A DNA stretch of 64,000 nucleotides from Halanaerobiaceae bacterium ANBcell28. GTDB taxonomy: Bacteria > Bacillota > Halanaerobiia > Halanaerobiales > DTU029. Below, in pieces: positions 1-8,899 of this stretch. The stretch lies in NCBI GenBank assembly GCA_037623315.1, contig JBBJJH010000002.1, forward strand, positions 62,001 to 126,000, read 5' to 3'. The first letter of the stretch is position 1. Every line of letters begins with the position of its first letter. Below the pieces are notes generated by a model that was given only the letters and a program-made list of their open reading frames with translations, did no database searches and was not told the origin of the DNA. The translations under genes and the position numbers were made by a program.

Positions 1-1
1 T

Positions 2-748
2 TTTATTCTAGGAAAATATATTAGAGAAGCAGATGTAATAATAAACATGGCTAAATTAAAAACACATGGTTTAACTATGTTAACAGGGGCTGTAAAAAAT
101 CTCTTTGGAGCTATACCTGGTTTATTAAAGGCAGAATATCATCTAAAAATGCCTGAATTAGAACATTTTTCAAATATGCTAGTAGATTTGGCTTTATGTG
201 TAGATGCGGATTTGCATATTATGGATGGTGTATGGGGTATGGAAGGAGAAGGGCCTTCTGCTGGAGAAGCAAGAAATTATGCTTATGTATTGGCTTCTTC
301 ATCACCTTTTGCTCTTGATACTGCTGTTGCTCATTTATTGGGAGTTACTCCTGTAAGCAAGGCACCAATTATAAAGGCAGCTTTAGATAGAGGTCTTCCT
401 GCTGAATTTAAAGAAATCAGTATTAAAGGTGATGAATTGCTACAATTAAATGATGTTAAAATTCCACAATTAGTGGAGTTTTCTAATCTATTAGATAGAA
501 GAATGCCAGACTTTCTGGCAGACATATTGACAAAGTTATTGAAACCTCGGCCTGTTTTTAAAAAAAGTTTATGTGTTGGCTGTGGTGATTGCTACAGAAG
601 TTGTCCACCCAAAGTGATTGAAATGAAAGATAAAAAAGCAGAAGTAGAACTTGCAGGATGTATTAGATGTTTTTGTTGTCAGGAATTATGTCAATATGAG
701 GCAGTTAAGATTAAAAGGCCTTTATTAGGCAAGCTTTTAACAAAATAA
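2..748 (+). CDS. DUF362 / 4Fe-4S domain protein, 5' end missing
   Basis: The reading frame is open from base 2, upstream of the first ATG at 47, so the gene starts before the window. The visible part reads on from a segment with AKLKTHGLTMLTGAVKN, a stretch typical of DUF362 proteins. The C-terminus has a two-cluster ferredoxin-like pattern (CVGCGDCYRSCP, then CIRCFCCQELCQ), so it probably binds two [4Fe-4S] clusters. Family members are cytosolic Fe-S proteins of uncertain function, often near redox enzymes. The stop at 746-748 is followed 55 bases later by the yfcE-like gene on the same strand. The family call is firm; the function is unknown. Confidence 0.85.
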   Translation, partial: FILGKYIREADVIINMAKLKTHGLTMLTGAVKNLFGAIPGLLKAEYHLKMPELEHFSNMLVDLALCVDADLHIMDGVWGMEGEGPSAGEARNYAYVLASSSPFALDTAVAHLLGVTPVSKAPIIKAALDRGLPAEFKEISIKGDELLQLNDVKIPQLVEFSNLLDRRMPDFLADILTKLLKPRPVFKKSLCVGCGDCYRSCPPKVIEMKDKKAEVELAGCIRCFCCQELCQYEAVKIKRPLLGKLLTK

Positions 749-803
749 TGCTTATTGAATATGGTATTAATGATTCATAATATAACTTATCTGGAGTGAT
801 TTA

Positions 804-1283
804 ATGAAGATCGGAGTATTATCTGACACTCATATACCAACAAAAACAAAAAAAATACCTGATATTGTATTCGAAAAATTTGCTAATGTTGACTTGATTA
901 TTCATGCAGGAGATATCGCTGATAAGGAAGTTATAAATACTTTAGAAACTTGTGCTCCTGTACGTGCTGTTTCTGGTAATATTGATCCACCTGAACTGAA
1001 AAGGAATCTTCCTTTGCATTTAGAAATTGAACTAGAAGGTTATAAAATAGCTGTAACACATGGTCACAGTATTAGGGGACATCTAATGAACAAATTATCT
1101 TATGTTTTTCCTGATGCTGACCTTATTATATTTGGTCATACTCATAAGCCATGTAACAAATTAATTCAAGGTCAACTGCATTTTAACCCGGGTTCACCAA
1201 CTGATAGAAGGATGCAAAAAAAACATTCGATAGGTATTATTGAATTGGGGAAAGAGATAGTTTCTGAAATAATAGAGTTTTGA
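804..1283 (+). CDS. yfcE: YfcE/MJ0936-family metallophosphodiesterase
   Basis: This 159-residue protein carries the complete short calcineurin-like metallophosphoesterase signature: GVLSDTH at the N-terminus (metal-binding D and H), a GDI motif, GNID, THGH and GHTHKP near the C-terminus. These residues ligate a two-metal centre. The length matches YfcE and MJ0936, which hydrolyse phosphodiester bonds in vitro; the natural substrate is not known. A Shine-Dalgarno-like GGAGTGA lies just before the ATG. It sits between a DUF362 gene and ylbF with no clear operon logic. The family assignment is secure, the cellular role is not. Confidence 0.88.
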   Translation: MKIGVLSDTHIPTKTKKIPDIVFEKFANVDLIIHAGDIADKEVINTLETCAPVRAVSGNIDPPELKRNLPLHLEIELEGYKIAVTHGHSIRGHLMNKLSYVFPDADLIIFGHTHKPCNKLIQGQLHFNPGSPTDRRMQKKHSIGIIELGKEIVSEIIEF

Positions 1284-1401
1284 TTATTTCTCTTATCATC
1301 AGGAAGTTATGTGCTTTCCTAATGTTTATAATTTCTGTCAGTAAAATTTGTATAATATAAAAGAATTAAGATTTGTTTAAAAAATATAAGGGGGAATGGA
1401 A

Positions 1402-1767
1402 ATGTCTGTTTATGATGTAGCTCATAGGCTATCAAGAGAATTGAAAAAATCAGATGAATATAAGTCATATCTTGAAATTAAGAAGAAAGTTCAAACAAAC
1501 GAAAAAAGTAAAGAAATGTTGTTGGATTTTCAAAAAGAGCAGTTTAAATTGCAAAGTAAAGCCATGTCAGGGCAGGAAATTACAGAAGAAGATAAGAAAA
1601 AAATGAATGATCTAATGAATATAATTCAATTAAATAATGATGTGCAAAAGTATTTAAATGCAGAACAGCGTATATCTGTAATGTTAAATGATATCCATCA
1701 AATTATATTCTCTGAATTAGAAATTGGTTTTAACGAAGATGAAGCTAATGAAATTGATGAAGGATAA
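1402..1767 (+). CDS. YlbF/YmcA family protein
   Basis: A small, highly charged, predicted all-helical protein of about 121 residues. The sequence style (LSRELKKSDEYKSYLEIKKK, then EMLLDFQKEQFKLQ) matches the YlbF/YmcA family. In Bacillus subtilis these proteins form the Y-complex that helps RNase Y mature mRNAs and affects competence, biofilm and sporulation. Two in-frame ATGs exist at 1396 and 1402. The run of five G at 1390-1394 leaves seven bases to the second but almost none to the first, so 1402 is preferred. It is followed by a hairpin shared with the convergent nfu gene. Whether it is the YlbF, YmcA or a third paralogue cannot be decided here. Confidence 0.8.
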   Translation: MSVYDVAHRLSRELKKSDEYKSYLEIKKKVQTNEKSKEMLLDFQKEQFKLQSKAMSGQEITEEDKKKMNDLMNIIQLNNDVQKYLNAEQRISVMLNDIHQIIFSELEIGFNEDEANEIDEG

Positions 1768-1786
1768 ATTAGAATAATAAAAATAG

Positions 1787-1824
1787 AGCACCCATTTGAC
1801 AAAGGTCAGTTCATTATGGGTGCT
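1787..1824. terminator. Hairpin terminator between ylbF and nfu
   Basis: AGCACCCAT at 1787-1795 pairs perfectly with ATGGGTGCT at 1816-1824. Read on the minus strand the stem is followed by a T-rich run (CTATTTTTATTATT), so it mainly serves the nfu gene. It may also stop the plus-strand ylbF transcript. Confidence 0.75.
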
Positions 1825-1835
1825 TAAGTATTCTA

Positions 1836-2057
1836 TTATACCTGTACAACTTCCTTTACTTCAGGAATATGTTGCTTAAGGGTTTTTTCAATACCATTTT
1901 TTACAGTTAAAGTTGACATTGGGCAACCTTTACAAGCTCCCATTAATTCAACCTTTACAATACCATCTTCTGAAACTTCCAATAGTTTTACATCTCCACC
2001 ATCTGCTTGTAAGCTTGGTCTTATTTTATCTATAAGTTCTGCTACTTTTTCTTGCAT
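1836..2057 (-). CDS. nfu: NifU-like Fe-S scaffold protein (Nfu domain)
   Basis: A 73-residue stand-alone Nfu domain. The pattern LIDKIRPSLQADGGDVKLL followed by CKGCPMS is diagnostic. The two cysteines of CxxC, shared across a dimer, hold a [4Fe-4S] cluster for delivery to client apo-proteins in the cytosol. A good AGGAGG-type ribosome binding site lies just upstream on the minus strand. The many Fe-S proteins in the window (DUF362, aldo-keto reductase, RnfC) are plausible clients, though that is general inference. A terminator hairpin lies directly downstream at 1787-1824. Confidence 0.9.
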   Translation of the reverse strand: MQEKVAELIDKIRPSLQADGGDVKLLEVSEDGIVKVELMGACKGCPMSTLTVKNGIEKTLKQHIPEVKEVVQV

Positions 2058-2165
2058 GTTTACACCTCCTATACAAGTTTTCTCAAATATTATATCATTA
2101 TTATTAGTAAAAATAAAGCAAAGTATTTAACAATATTAAAGAAAGTCTAAATATATTAGATTTTT

Positions 2166-2660
2166 TTATTCACGACTTTCTCTTTGTGTAGCTTTATCAA
2201 CTTGTAAATATAATTTTATTTCATCACTTACTACAATATAAAGTAAATGTAGTTGATAGGAGCGACCTTCAACCATTATATATCCTTCGTTTATAATATC
2301 TCTTAATAATAACGGATCTATTTCAGCAATATCTTTTCCCAGTAATCCTTCCAGTAATTTTTTGACTTTTTTAATTATTTCTTGTTGAGTATGTTTATTA
2401 AGGTCTGTATCCAGGTGAGGGGTAATTGTGTGGACAATAAGTCTGTTTTGAAATTGCTTATCAAGTTGTTCGATTTTCTTATCCTTTTCATCAATAATAG
2501 TTTTTAGTTCTTTGTTTTCTAAAATTAGTTGATCGATATTTCTACTAGAATAAATTGTTATAAAGGTAGAACCGAAAATTATTCCTAGAAGAAAAATTAT
2601 AAAAATAAAAAGTAAATCTCTTTTTGTAAAAATAAAAAATGCATTTTCTGTTTTTTTCAA
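2166..2660 (-). CDS. ytrI: Membrane-anchored coiled-coil protein, probable YtrI-type sporulation protein
   Basis: The 164-residue product has a short cytoplasmic N-terminus and one transmembrane segment (LLFIFIIFLLGIIFGSTFIT, about residues 15-34). A heptad-like charged coiled coil (IIDEKDKKIEQLDKQ) follows, then a globular tail. The length, topology and position directly after ytrH match the ytrH-ytrI pair of Bacillus, whose products are membrane proteins needed for efficient sporulation. The sequence alone is not distinctive enough for certainty. The call leans on the neighbour: only two bases separate the genes, so they are co-transcribed. Confidence 0.6.
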   Translation of the reverse strand: MKKTENAFFIFTKRDLLFIFIIFLLGIIFGSTFITIYSSRNIDQLILENKELKTIIDEKDKKIEQLDKQFQNRLIVHTITPHLDTDLNKHTQQEIIKKVKKLLEGLLGKDIAEIDPLLLRDIINEGYIMVEGRSYQLHLLYIVVSDEIKLYLQVDKATQRESRE

Positions 2661-2662
2661 AC

Positions 2663-2974
2663 CTATCTACCTCCACAGAAAACAATAATAATCCAGTAGC
2701 CAAGTTGAGCACCAAAAAATGCACTTAGTAGTATAAAAAATTGTTGTAATATAATTAATAAGTCACCTTTTAAAAATACTCCCTCCAGCATACGAAGATT
2801 AGTAAATGTTCCTCCTATAGCACAAATAATGGCATATAATTTCAAATCATCTGCTATATCTACCATAATTTTTATTGGAGACTCATGGATGATTATTCCA
2901 CCAATACTACCAATAAATGTACCTCCTAATACAACCCCGAGGGCAATAAAAAAAACAGGGATAATTCGGTTCAT
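2663..2974 (-). CDS. ytrH: YtrH-family sporulation membrane protein
   Basis: A 103-residue protein with three hydrophobic segments. Its N-terminus (FFIALGVVLGGTFIGSIGG) and its middle (LKLYAIICAIGGTFTNLR) closely resemble Bacillus YtrH, a mother-cell-expressed membrane protein required for normal spore formation. The start has a GAGGTGA ribosome binding site. It is first in a two-gene minus-strand unit with ytrI. Its presence suggests the lineage keeps at least part of a sporulation programme even if the strain does not visibly sporulate, as reported for several Halanaerobiales. Confidence 0.8.
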   Translation of the reverse strand: MNRIIPVFFIALGVVLGGTFIGSIGGIIIHESPIKIMVDIADDLKLYAIICAIGGTFTNLRMLEGVFLKGDLLIILQQFFILLSAFFGAQLGYWIIIVFCGGR

Positions 2975-3217
2975 TATAGTTCACCTCATTATATTATAAT
3001 ATTTATATTTATGATTTATGATTAGAAATGACTAGAAAACAATATAATTTTATAATACATTAAACTAAGAAATTAAATTTAACTCATTTTTAGAGGAACA
3101 CATAGGTACTTAAGCAATGATTGAGAAATAAAAATTTGATTATATCTTAATAATTTTATAAAATAGATAATAGGTATTTAAATTTACAAATATAGAAAAC
3201 ATCATAGGAGGAGAAAA

Positions 3218-4342
3218 ATGCAATATAGAAAATTTGGACAAGTAGATTTTAAAGTATCGGCTCTTGGTTTTGGTGCAATGAGGTTTCCAGTAAATAACGA
3301 TGATTATAGTGATATTGTAGAAGATGAGGCTATTAAAATGATGCGTTATGCTATTGATAGGGGTGTTAATTATATAGACACTGCCTGGCCTTATCATCAA
3401 GGTAGTAGTGAACTTGTTGTTGCGAAAGCATTGAAAGATGGTTATCGTGAAAAAGTAAAAGTAGCTACCAAGTTGCCTTCGTGGGAAATAAAAGAAGAAA
3501 AGGACATGGATAAGTACTTAAATAAGCAATTAGAAAAATTAGAAATAGAGTGTATTGACTTTTATTTACTACATGCTCTCAATAAAGAAAGATGGGAGAA
3601 ATATAAAGAACTTAATGTTTTTGACTGGATTGAGAAAATAATAGATGAAGGTAAAATAGAGCATATCGGTTTTTCATTTCATGGAGAATATGAGGTTTTT
3701 GAAGAAATAATTGATGCTTATGATTGGGACTTTTGTCAGATACAGTATAATTATTTAGATGAAGAATATCAAGCTGGAAAAAAAGGTATGAAATATGCTT
3801 ATGAAAAGGGTATAGCAGTAATTATCATGGAACCATTACGAGGTGGTACATTAGCTGTTGAACCGCCAAAAGAAGTAAAAGAGGTTTTTAATAAGTCAAA
3901 ATGGGTTAGAACTCCAGCAGATTGGGCTTTACAGTGGCTATGGGATCAGGAAGAGGTTTCTCTTGTCTTAAGTGGAATGAGCAATATGCAACAGGTCAAA
4001 GAAAACATTGAAAGTGCTGATAAATCTGCAATAAATAAGTTTTCTGATGAAGAAAGAGATATTATAGATAATATTAAAGATAGGCTTCGCGGCCCTATAA
4101 CTTGTACAAGATGTGGATATTGTATGCCTTGTCCTAATGGTGTAGATATACCTCAGAATTTCTTTTTGTATAATGAAGCTGAAATATATGATAAAAGCAA
4201 TGAAAATAAAGAACGTTATCAGAAATTAGATAGTGATAAAAAAGCAGAGAATTGTATTCGCTGTGGTAAATGTGAACCAGCCTGTCCTCAAAATTTAAAA
4301 ATTATGGATCTTCTGGAAGATGTAGCAGCAGCATTAGCTTGA
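3218..4342 (+). CDS. Aldo/keto reductase with C-terminal [4Fe-4S] ferredoxin domain
   Basis: This 374-residue protein has an aldo-keto reductase barrel (about 1-285) followed by a ferredoxin-like tail. The catalytic tetrad is visible: D54 and Y59 in DTAWPYH, K85 in VATKLP and H119 in YLLHA. The tail has a cysteine group near residues 290-302 (TCTRCGYCMPCPNG) and C346, C349, C352 and C356 (CIRCGKCEPACP). This is the COG1453-type fused reductase common in anaerobes. It probably couples NAD(P)H or ferredoxin electrons to a carbonyl substrate, which is unknown. GGAGGAG lies seven bases before the ATG. It looks monocistronic. Confidence 0.9.
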   Translation: MQYRKFGQVDFKVSALGFGAMRFPVNNDDYSDIVEDEAIKMMRYAIDRGVNYIDTAWPYHQGSSELVVAKALKDGYREKVKVATKLPSWEIKEEKDMDKYLNKQLEKLEIECIDFYLLHALNKERWEKYKELNVFDWIEKIIDEGKIEHIGFSFHGEYEVFEEIIDAYDWDFCQIQYNYLDEEYQAGKKGMKYAYEKGIAVIIMEPLRGGTLAVEPPKEVKEVFNKSKWVRTPADWALQWLWDQEEVSLVLSGMSNMQQVKENIESADKSAINKFSDEERDIIDNIKDRLRGPITCTRCGYCMPCPNGVDIPQNFFLYNEAEIYDKSNENKERYQKLDSDKKAENCIRCGKCEPACPQNLKIMDLLEDVAAALA

Positions 4343-4370
4343 GTTTAAATATAATATTTTATAATTTAAA

Positions 4371-4400
4371 AAAAGCATGTTAATTTTGATGCATGCGTTT
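4371..4400 (+). terminator. Possible terminator after the aldo/keto reductase
   Basis: AAAAGCATG at 4371-4379 pairs with CATGCGTTT at 4392-4400 with one mismatch, and the second arm runs into a T-rich stretch. The stem is weak, so this is tentative. Confidence 0.4.
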
Positions 4401-4508
4401 TATAATTTGTATAGAAAAATCATTTTCTTGTATATTGCAGATTGATTTATGGATATTATATAGAAAAAGTAAATAAATATTACAGAAAAATATAGAAGGA
4501 AGGTATCG

Positions 4509-5789
4509 ATGAAAGAAATCTCAATGTTTAAAATTATAAAATCTTTGTCAGATATATTAGATTTACTTAGTAAATCTGTAGTAAGTCATCATAAAAAAGT
4601 AGCGTATATAGCTTATAATATAGCTAAAGAAATGAACTTAAACACTGAAGATAAAAGAAATCTATTAACTGCTTCCTTAATACATGATATAGGTGTTTTT
4701 TATCTTGATATCGATTTAAATGATTTGTCTTTTGATGATAAAAGCAATTTGCATGCCAGTGTGGGATATTTTTTAATTAGGGATAATGATATTTTAAAAG
4801 AAGTTGCTAGCATTATTAGATATCATCATTTGAATTGGGAGCAATTTGATAATACAGTTCCTTTAACAGCTAATATAGTTTACCTTGCAGATCGAATAGC
4901 AGTTTTAAGTGAAAAGCTTGATATCTATAATGAAAGAGATAAAATAAATCAAATTATATCTGAAAATATAGGAATTAATTATTGTCCAAAAGCAGTGCTG
5001 GCTTTTAAAGAATTATTAAAAAAAGAATCCTTTTGTTTAGATATTAGAAGTCAGAGATCTATTGAACAAGAATTAGATAAATTTATGTTCGATTTAAATA
5101 AAAATATTAATATAGACAGCCTGAAAGACATCAGTAAACTTATTAGTTATATTATTGATTTTCGTAGTCCTTATACAGCAACTCATTCTGTTGGAATTGC
5201 AGCAGTATCTAAAGAATTATTTAAATTTATGGGTTATTCAGTAGAAAAACAATTAATTATGGAGACAGCTGCTTATTTACATGATATAGGAAAATTAGTA
5301 GTACCTTTAAAAGTCTTAAATAAACCTGGAAAGCTTAATGCAAATGAGTGGAGACTTATGCGATCTCACACATATTATACCTATCAAGTTTTACAGGTTC
5401 TTGATGAAATTCCTTTCTTAAAAGAATGGGCAGCATATCACCATGAAAAACTTGATGGACAAGGGTATCCCTTTCATTTACATGCAAATTCTTTATCTAT
5501 GGGGGCACGCGTAATGGCTGTAGCAGATATTTTTACGGCTATTACCGAAGATAGACCATATCGTAAAGGAATGAAAAAAGAACAAGTTATTAAAATATTT
5601 AAGGATCTAATAAATAAGGGGAAAATTGATAAAAATGTGGTAAGTGTTTTATTTGATAATTTTGAAGAACTTAATAATATACGAGAAAATAATCAATTAA
5701 AGGCTGGAAGAAATTATCAAGAATTTGAAAGAAATGTGAATGCAAAAATAAATAGCACTAGAAGTAATTCAGATGATTTTGCAATTTAG
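4509..5789 (+). CDS. Dual HD / HD-GYP domain phosphohydrolase
   Basis: The 426-residue protein has two HD modules. The N-terminal one keeps HD at 59-60 and a later IRYHHLNW motif. The C-terminal one is a full HD-GYP domain: HDIGK from H258 and HHEKLDGQGYP at 311-321. HD-GYP enzymes are metal-dependent phosphodiesterases that mostly degrade cyclic di-GMP (some act on other cyclic dinucleotides). No signal peptide, membrane segment or receiver domain is visible, so it is probably cytosolic with the N-terminal HD acting as a partner or sensor domain. It has its own terminator downstream. Substrate specificity cannot be read from sequence. Confidence 0.85.
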   Translation: MKEISMFKIIKSLSDILDLLSKSVVSHHKKVAYIAYNIAKEMNLNTEDKRNLLTASLIHDIGVFYLDIDLNDLSFDDKSNLHASVGYFLIRDNDILKEVASIIRYHHLNWEQFDNTVPLTANIVYLADRIAVLSEKLDIYNERDKINQIISENIGINYCPKAVLAFKELLKKESFCLDIRSQRSIEQELDKFMFDLNKNINIDSLKDISKLISYIIDFRSPYTATHSVGIAAVSKELFKFMGYSVEKQLIMETAAYLHDIGKLVVPLKVLNKPGKLNANEWRLMRSHTYYTYQVLQVLDEIPFLKEWAAYHHEKLDGQGYPFHLHANSLSMGARVMAVADIFTAITEDRPYRKGMKKEQVIKIFKDLINKGKIDKNVVSVLFDNFEELNNIRENNQLKAGRNYQEFERNVNAKINSTRSNSDDFAI

Positions 5790-5848
5790 AATAGCTAAAG
5801 TTTGTTTAGCAAACCAGATATAATTAAAATATGAAATATAGCTTTTAT

Positions 5849-5887
5849 CACATGTATTTTTCTATGAAAGATACATGTGTTTTTTTA
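5849..5887 (+). terminator. Terminator after the HD-GYP gene
   Basis: CACATGTAT at 5849-5857 pairs perfectly with ATACATGTG at 5871-5879, followed by a run of T at 5880-5886. The stem core resembles the hairpins at 8644 and 10521. Confidence 0.85.
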
Positions 5888-6075
5888 TTTTGAGCATATC
5901 AATTAAAGGATCAAGTATTAAATATAGCAAAACATTACTTTAGAGGATTTTTTTGTTTTTCGAAGAAGTATAAAAGAACACCATACTGTTAATTATGTTC
6001 TTTAATGATGGTGAAGAGTTATAACCTTTATCCAACGTAAAAAGTGAACTATCGGACATTTAAGGAGGTAATTTT

Positions 6076-6864
6076 ATGAATCATGTTTTAAATTTAGAAG
6101 GGGTAGAAAAGAAATTTGGAGATTTCAAGGCTGTTAGTAATTTAAATTTCAAAGTAAATAAGGGAGAGATATTTGCTTTTATAGGTCCTAATGGGGCAGG
6201 AAAAACTACTACTATGAAAATGTGTGTGGGATTACTTTCACCAAGTAAAGGGAAAATTCTAGTAAAAGGGATAGATATAGCTAAAAATCCAGAACTTGCA
6301 AAGAAAAAAGTTGCTTACGTCCCAGATAATCCTTATCTCTATGATAAATTAAGCGGTAGAGAATTTATAAAATTCGTATATAAACTATATCAGGACAAAA
6401 AAAGTCATGAAAATTTTCATAAGTTAGAAGAGAGAATGAATGATTTGCTTTATGCATTTGAAATAAATGAAAAATCTGATGAATTAATCGAAGGTTATTC
6501 TAGAGGGATGAGGCAAAAAGTTGCACTGATTGCCGCCCTAATTCATGAACCTGAAATATTAATTGTAGACGAACCTACTGCTAATCTTGATCCTATTAGT
6601 GCCAGAATTGCTAAAGACATTTTTCGTAACTTAGCCAGAAATGGAACTACTATATTTTTTTCGACTCACATTATGGAAATAGCAGAATTAATATGTGATA
6701 GAGTCTTTATTATTAATAAAGGTAAAATGATTGCTCTAGGTACTCCGAAAGAATTAATTGAAAAACACTGCACTAAAAATTCAAGCTTAGAAGATGTTTT
6801 TATTAATCTAACTGGTTCTGATAATCCATATATAGTAAAATCACGTTTAAAGGAGGAATCTTAA
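6076..6864 (+). CDS. ABC transporter ATP-binding protein
   Basis: A 262-residue single ABC ATPase. Walker A is GPNGAGKT at 37-44, the signature YSRGMRQK at 141-148, Walker B LIVDEP with D165/E166, and the H-loop histidine is H198. The sequence style (GEIFAFIGPNGAGKTTTMKM, an N-terminal EGVEKKFGDFKAV) matches exporter ATPases of the drug or bacteriocin self-protection type. AAGGAGG precedes the start. The stop overlaps the start of the membrane partner by one base (TAATG), so the two are translationally coupled and form one transporter. Confidence 0.92.
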   Translation: MNHVLNLEGVEKKFGDFKAVSNLNFKVNKGEIFAFIGPNGAGKTTTMKMCVGLLSPSKGKILVKGIDIAKNPELAKKKVAYVPDNPYLYDKLSGREFIKFVYKLYQDKKSHENFHKLEERMNDLLYAFEINEKSDELIEGYSRGMRQKVALIAALIHEPEILIVDEPTANLDPISARIAKDIFRNLARNGTTIFFSTHIMEIAELICDRVFIINKGKMIALGTPKELIEKHCTKNSSLEDVFINLTGSDNPYIVKSRLKEES

Positions 6865-8507
6865 TGTTAAAAACATTATTAAAAAAAGATATAATGAGCA
6901 CTAAAAATACTTATTTCAAGACAAAAGGATTAACATCCTTACTTGTAGGTTTTATTTTAGCAATCATTGCTATATCATTACTAAGCAAACAATTTATAGC
7001 CAGATTAGAACCACTGATAGCTTTGACCCCCAAGGAACATTTGATTTTTTTAAGTTTTATTTTTTTTATTATTACATTATTTACAAATTTGTTTATTGAA
7101 GCCAGAAAGAAATATTATTTTTCTCCTGAATTAAAGCTATTAATTCCAACCCCAATACCTACTAAAACATTTTTTTTATATCTTTTTATTAAAAATACCT
7201 GCTTAATGCCACTAACAATAGTAATGGGAATCCTTTTATTTATTTTACCTATACTTATTTCTATAGGTGTAAATACTGAAGCTTCTTTTTTTTATTATAT
7301 AGCTATATTACCAATAATTTATAGCATTATGGTTATTTTTTCTTCTATCAGTATTTCTTTTATGATGTATATATCCAGTGTTTTTTCAGTAAAAATAATA
7401 AACAAATTTTTACTAATCATAAGTATAATTACGACCATTATATTTATAGGATTTTTATTTTTCTTTACTATGCCTTCAATAGAAGTGTTTTTTAATTGGA
7501 TAGAAAAAATATATGGGGTTTTAGAAATCTTATTTTTCCCAGTAAAAATAGCAACAGATATGCTGTATTTATTAATTAATGAAATTGAATTACTAACAGC
7601 TTTGAAATACCTGGTATATTTATTATTAATAAGCATTTTAATTTTCAAATTGTCTGTTTATATATCTTTAAAATTATATTATAGGGGATATGATAAAGTT
7701 CAATCATTAAATTCAAAAATTAAGAATAGAGCTAAAGCTATTAATGTTAAAAAGTATAAATTATTTGCTGACAAAATTTTTAATTATAATGTTAGAACAG
7801 AATGGAAAAAAGCCTATAGAAATAAAGAAATGATGAACGGAAGTTTATCTTTTATTTTACTAATGATTTTATATATTTTTTCTCAAGAAAGATTATCAAA
7901 TATACTACCATGGTCAAATATTCAGACAATAACTCATATTGGAGTAATTGGTTTTCTTTGTTCTGCAGCAGTTGTATTGTTGTTTCTTCCATTTAATATA
8001 ATATTACAAGATTCTTTAAAAAACCAGTATTGGATATTCAAAGTATCGCCCATTAAAGGAAGTAAATATATTTTTGATATCTGGTTTTCTCAGTTTTTTT
8101 TACAATCCTTATTTAGTGGAGTTGTACTAACAATTACTTTCTTAATTTTAAATTATAATTTTATAACTATACTAGTTTCTCTAATAATAATGTTTATCTT
8201 AATTTCTACCTTTGGGTTAATAAAACTTACTATGAATTTATTAGAAGCTACACAAAACAATAACTCATTTACTATAATACAAAAAGTTATAATAAATATA
8301 TTACCCTTTGTTTATTATATTTTTTCATTAGGAATTTTAGCTTTTTCTCAAATTTACTCAGACATAAGTTATTTAACTTTTATACATAATCTAAATCCTA
8401 ATATTGCTTTAGCTATAAGTATAGTATTGTTTTTATTAATCTCTTGTTTTTCTATATATTATTCTTTTAAGTATGGCAACAAATTTTGGAAAAAGATTGA
8501 GTTTTGA
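6864..8507 (+). CDS. ABC exporter membrane protein
   Basis: A 547-residue, very hydrophobic protein with roughly a dozen membrane segments and a charged cytosolic loop near the middle (about 280-310, KVQSLNSKIKNRAKA). It is translationally coupled to the preceding ATPase gene, so it is the permease of that exporter. The long two-half topology (N-terminal and C-terminal membrane blocks) is typical of putative ABC exporter permeases in Firmicutes. The exported substrate is not evident. No regulator or peptide gene is adjacent. Confidence 0.82.
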   Translation: MLKTLLKKDIMSTKNTYFKTKGLTSLLVGFILAIIAISLLSKQFIARLEPLIALTPKEHLIFLSFIFFIITLFTNLFIEARKKYYFSPELKLLIPTPIPTKTFFLYLFIKNTCLMPLTIVMGILLFILPILISIGVNTEASFFYYIAILPIIYSIMVIFSSISISFMMYISSVFSVKIINKFLLIISIITTIIFIGFLFFFTMPSIEVFFNWIEKIYGVLEILFFPVKIATDMLYLLINEIELLTALKYLVYLLLISILIFKLSVYISLKLYYRGYDKVQSLNSKIKNRAKAINVKKYKLFADKIFNYNVRTEWKKAYRNKEMMNGSLSFILLMILYIFSQERLSNILPWSNIQTITHIGVIGFLCSAAVVLLFLPFNIILQDSLKNQYWIFKVSPIKGSKYIFDIWFSQFFLQSLFSGVVLTITFLILNYNFITILVSLIIMFILISTFGLIKLTMNLLEATQNNNSFTIIQKVIINILPFVYYIFSLGILAFSQIYSDISYLTFIHNLNPNIALAISIVLFLLISCFSIYYSFKYGNKFWKKIEF

Positions 8508-8643
8508 AATAAAATTATGTTTATTATAATAATGGATCCAAACTAGAATATAAAGATGAAATTTATTAGGAAGATATTAGTCCTATAATTTAAAACAATA
8601 AAGATTTTTTATAAGTGATTAATTATCTATGAATTAATATAGT

Positions 8644-8680
8644 ATCACATGCTTATTTTATTAAACGCATGTGATTTTTC
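8644..8680 (+). terminator. Hairpin terminator, repeat-family copy 1
   Basis: ATCACATGC at 8644-8652 pairs perfectly with GCATGTGAT at 8667-8675, followed by a T-rich tail. Nearly the same stem recurs at 10521-10553. It probably ends the ABC exporter operon. Confidence 0.75.
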
Positions 8681-8706
8681 TTTACTTATTATAAGATGTT
8701 TTAATG

Positions 8707-8724
8707 AAAAAGCAGGAAGAAGAA
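8707..8724 (+). repeat. 18-base direct repeat, copy 1
   Basis: The sequence AAAAAGCAGGAAGAAGAA recurs exactly at 10587-10604, in each case about 30-35 bases after an ATCACATGC-type hairpin. The pair brackets the accessory island. Confidence 0.8.
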
Positions 8725-8737
8725 ATTGCTTTTTTCA

Positions 8738-8769
8738 CCTGTCGTTAAATTCAAGCGACGGGATTTTTT
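8738..8769 (+). terminator. Hairpin with T-run upstream of the LRR gene
   Basis: CCTGTCGTT (8738-8746) pairs with AGCGACGGG (8754-8762) using two G-U pairs, followed by seven T. It looks like an intrinsic terminator or an attenuator in the leader of the next gene. Confidence 0.6.
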
Positions 8770-8899
8770 TATTCAGAAGGAAATTTTTGCTTTATATAGA
8801 ATAATTAAGTATAACGAAAAAATAAGAAGTCTTGTGGCAGGAAGTAGTGTTGAATATAATAGAATATAGAACACAAATTAAGTTTAGGGGGAAGTTTTT

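Larger units (their letters stand above)
8508..8899. other. Intergenic region with two hairpins and an 18-base repeat copy
   Basis: This non-coding stretch holds a terminator-like hairpin (8644-8675), one copy of an 18-base direct repeat (8707-8724) and a second hairpin with a T-run (8738-8769). A GGGGG ribosome binding site for the leucine-rich-repeat gene ends it. No convincing gene is present. Confidence 0.7.
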
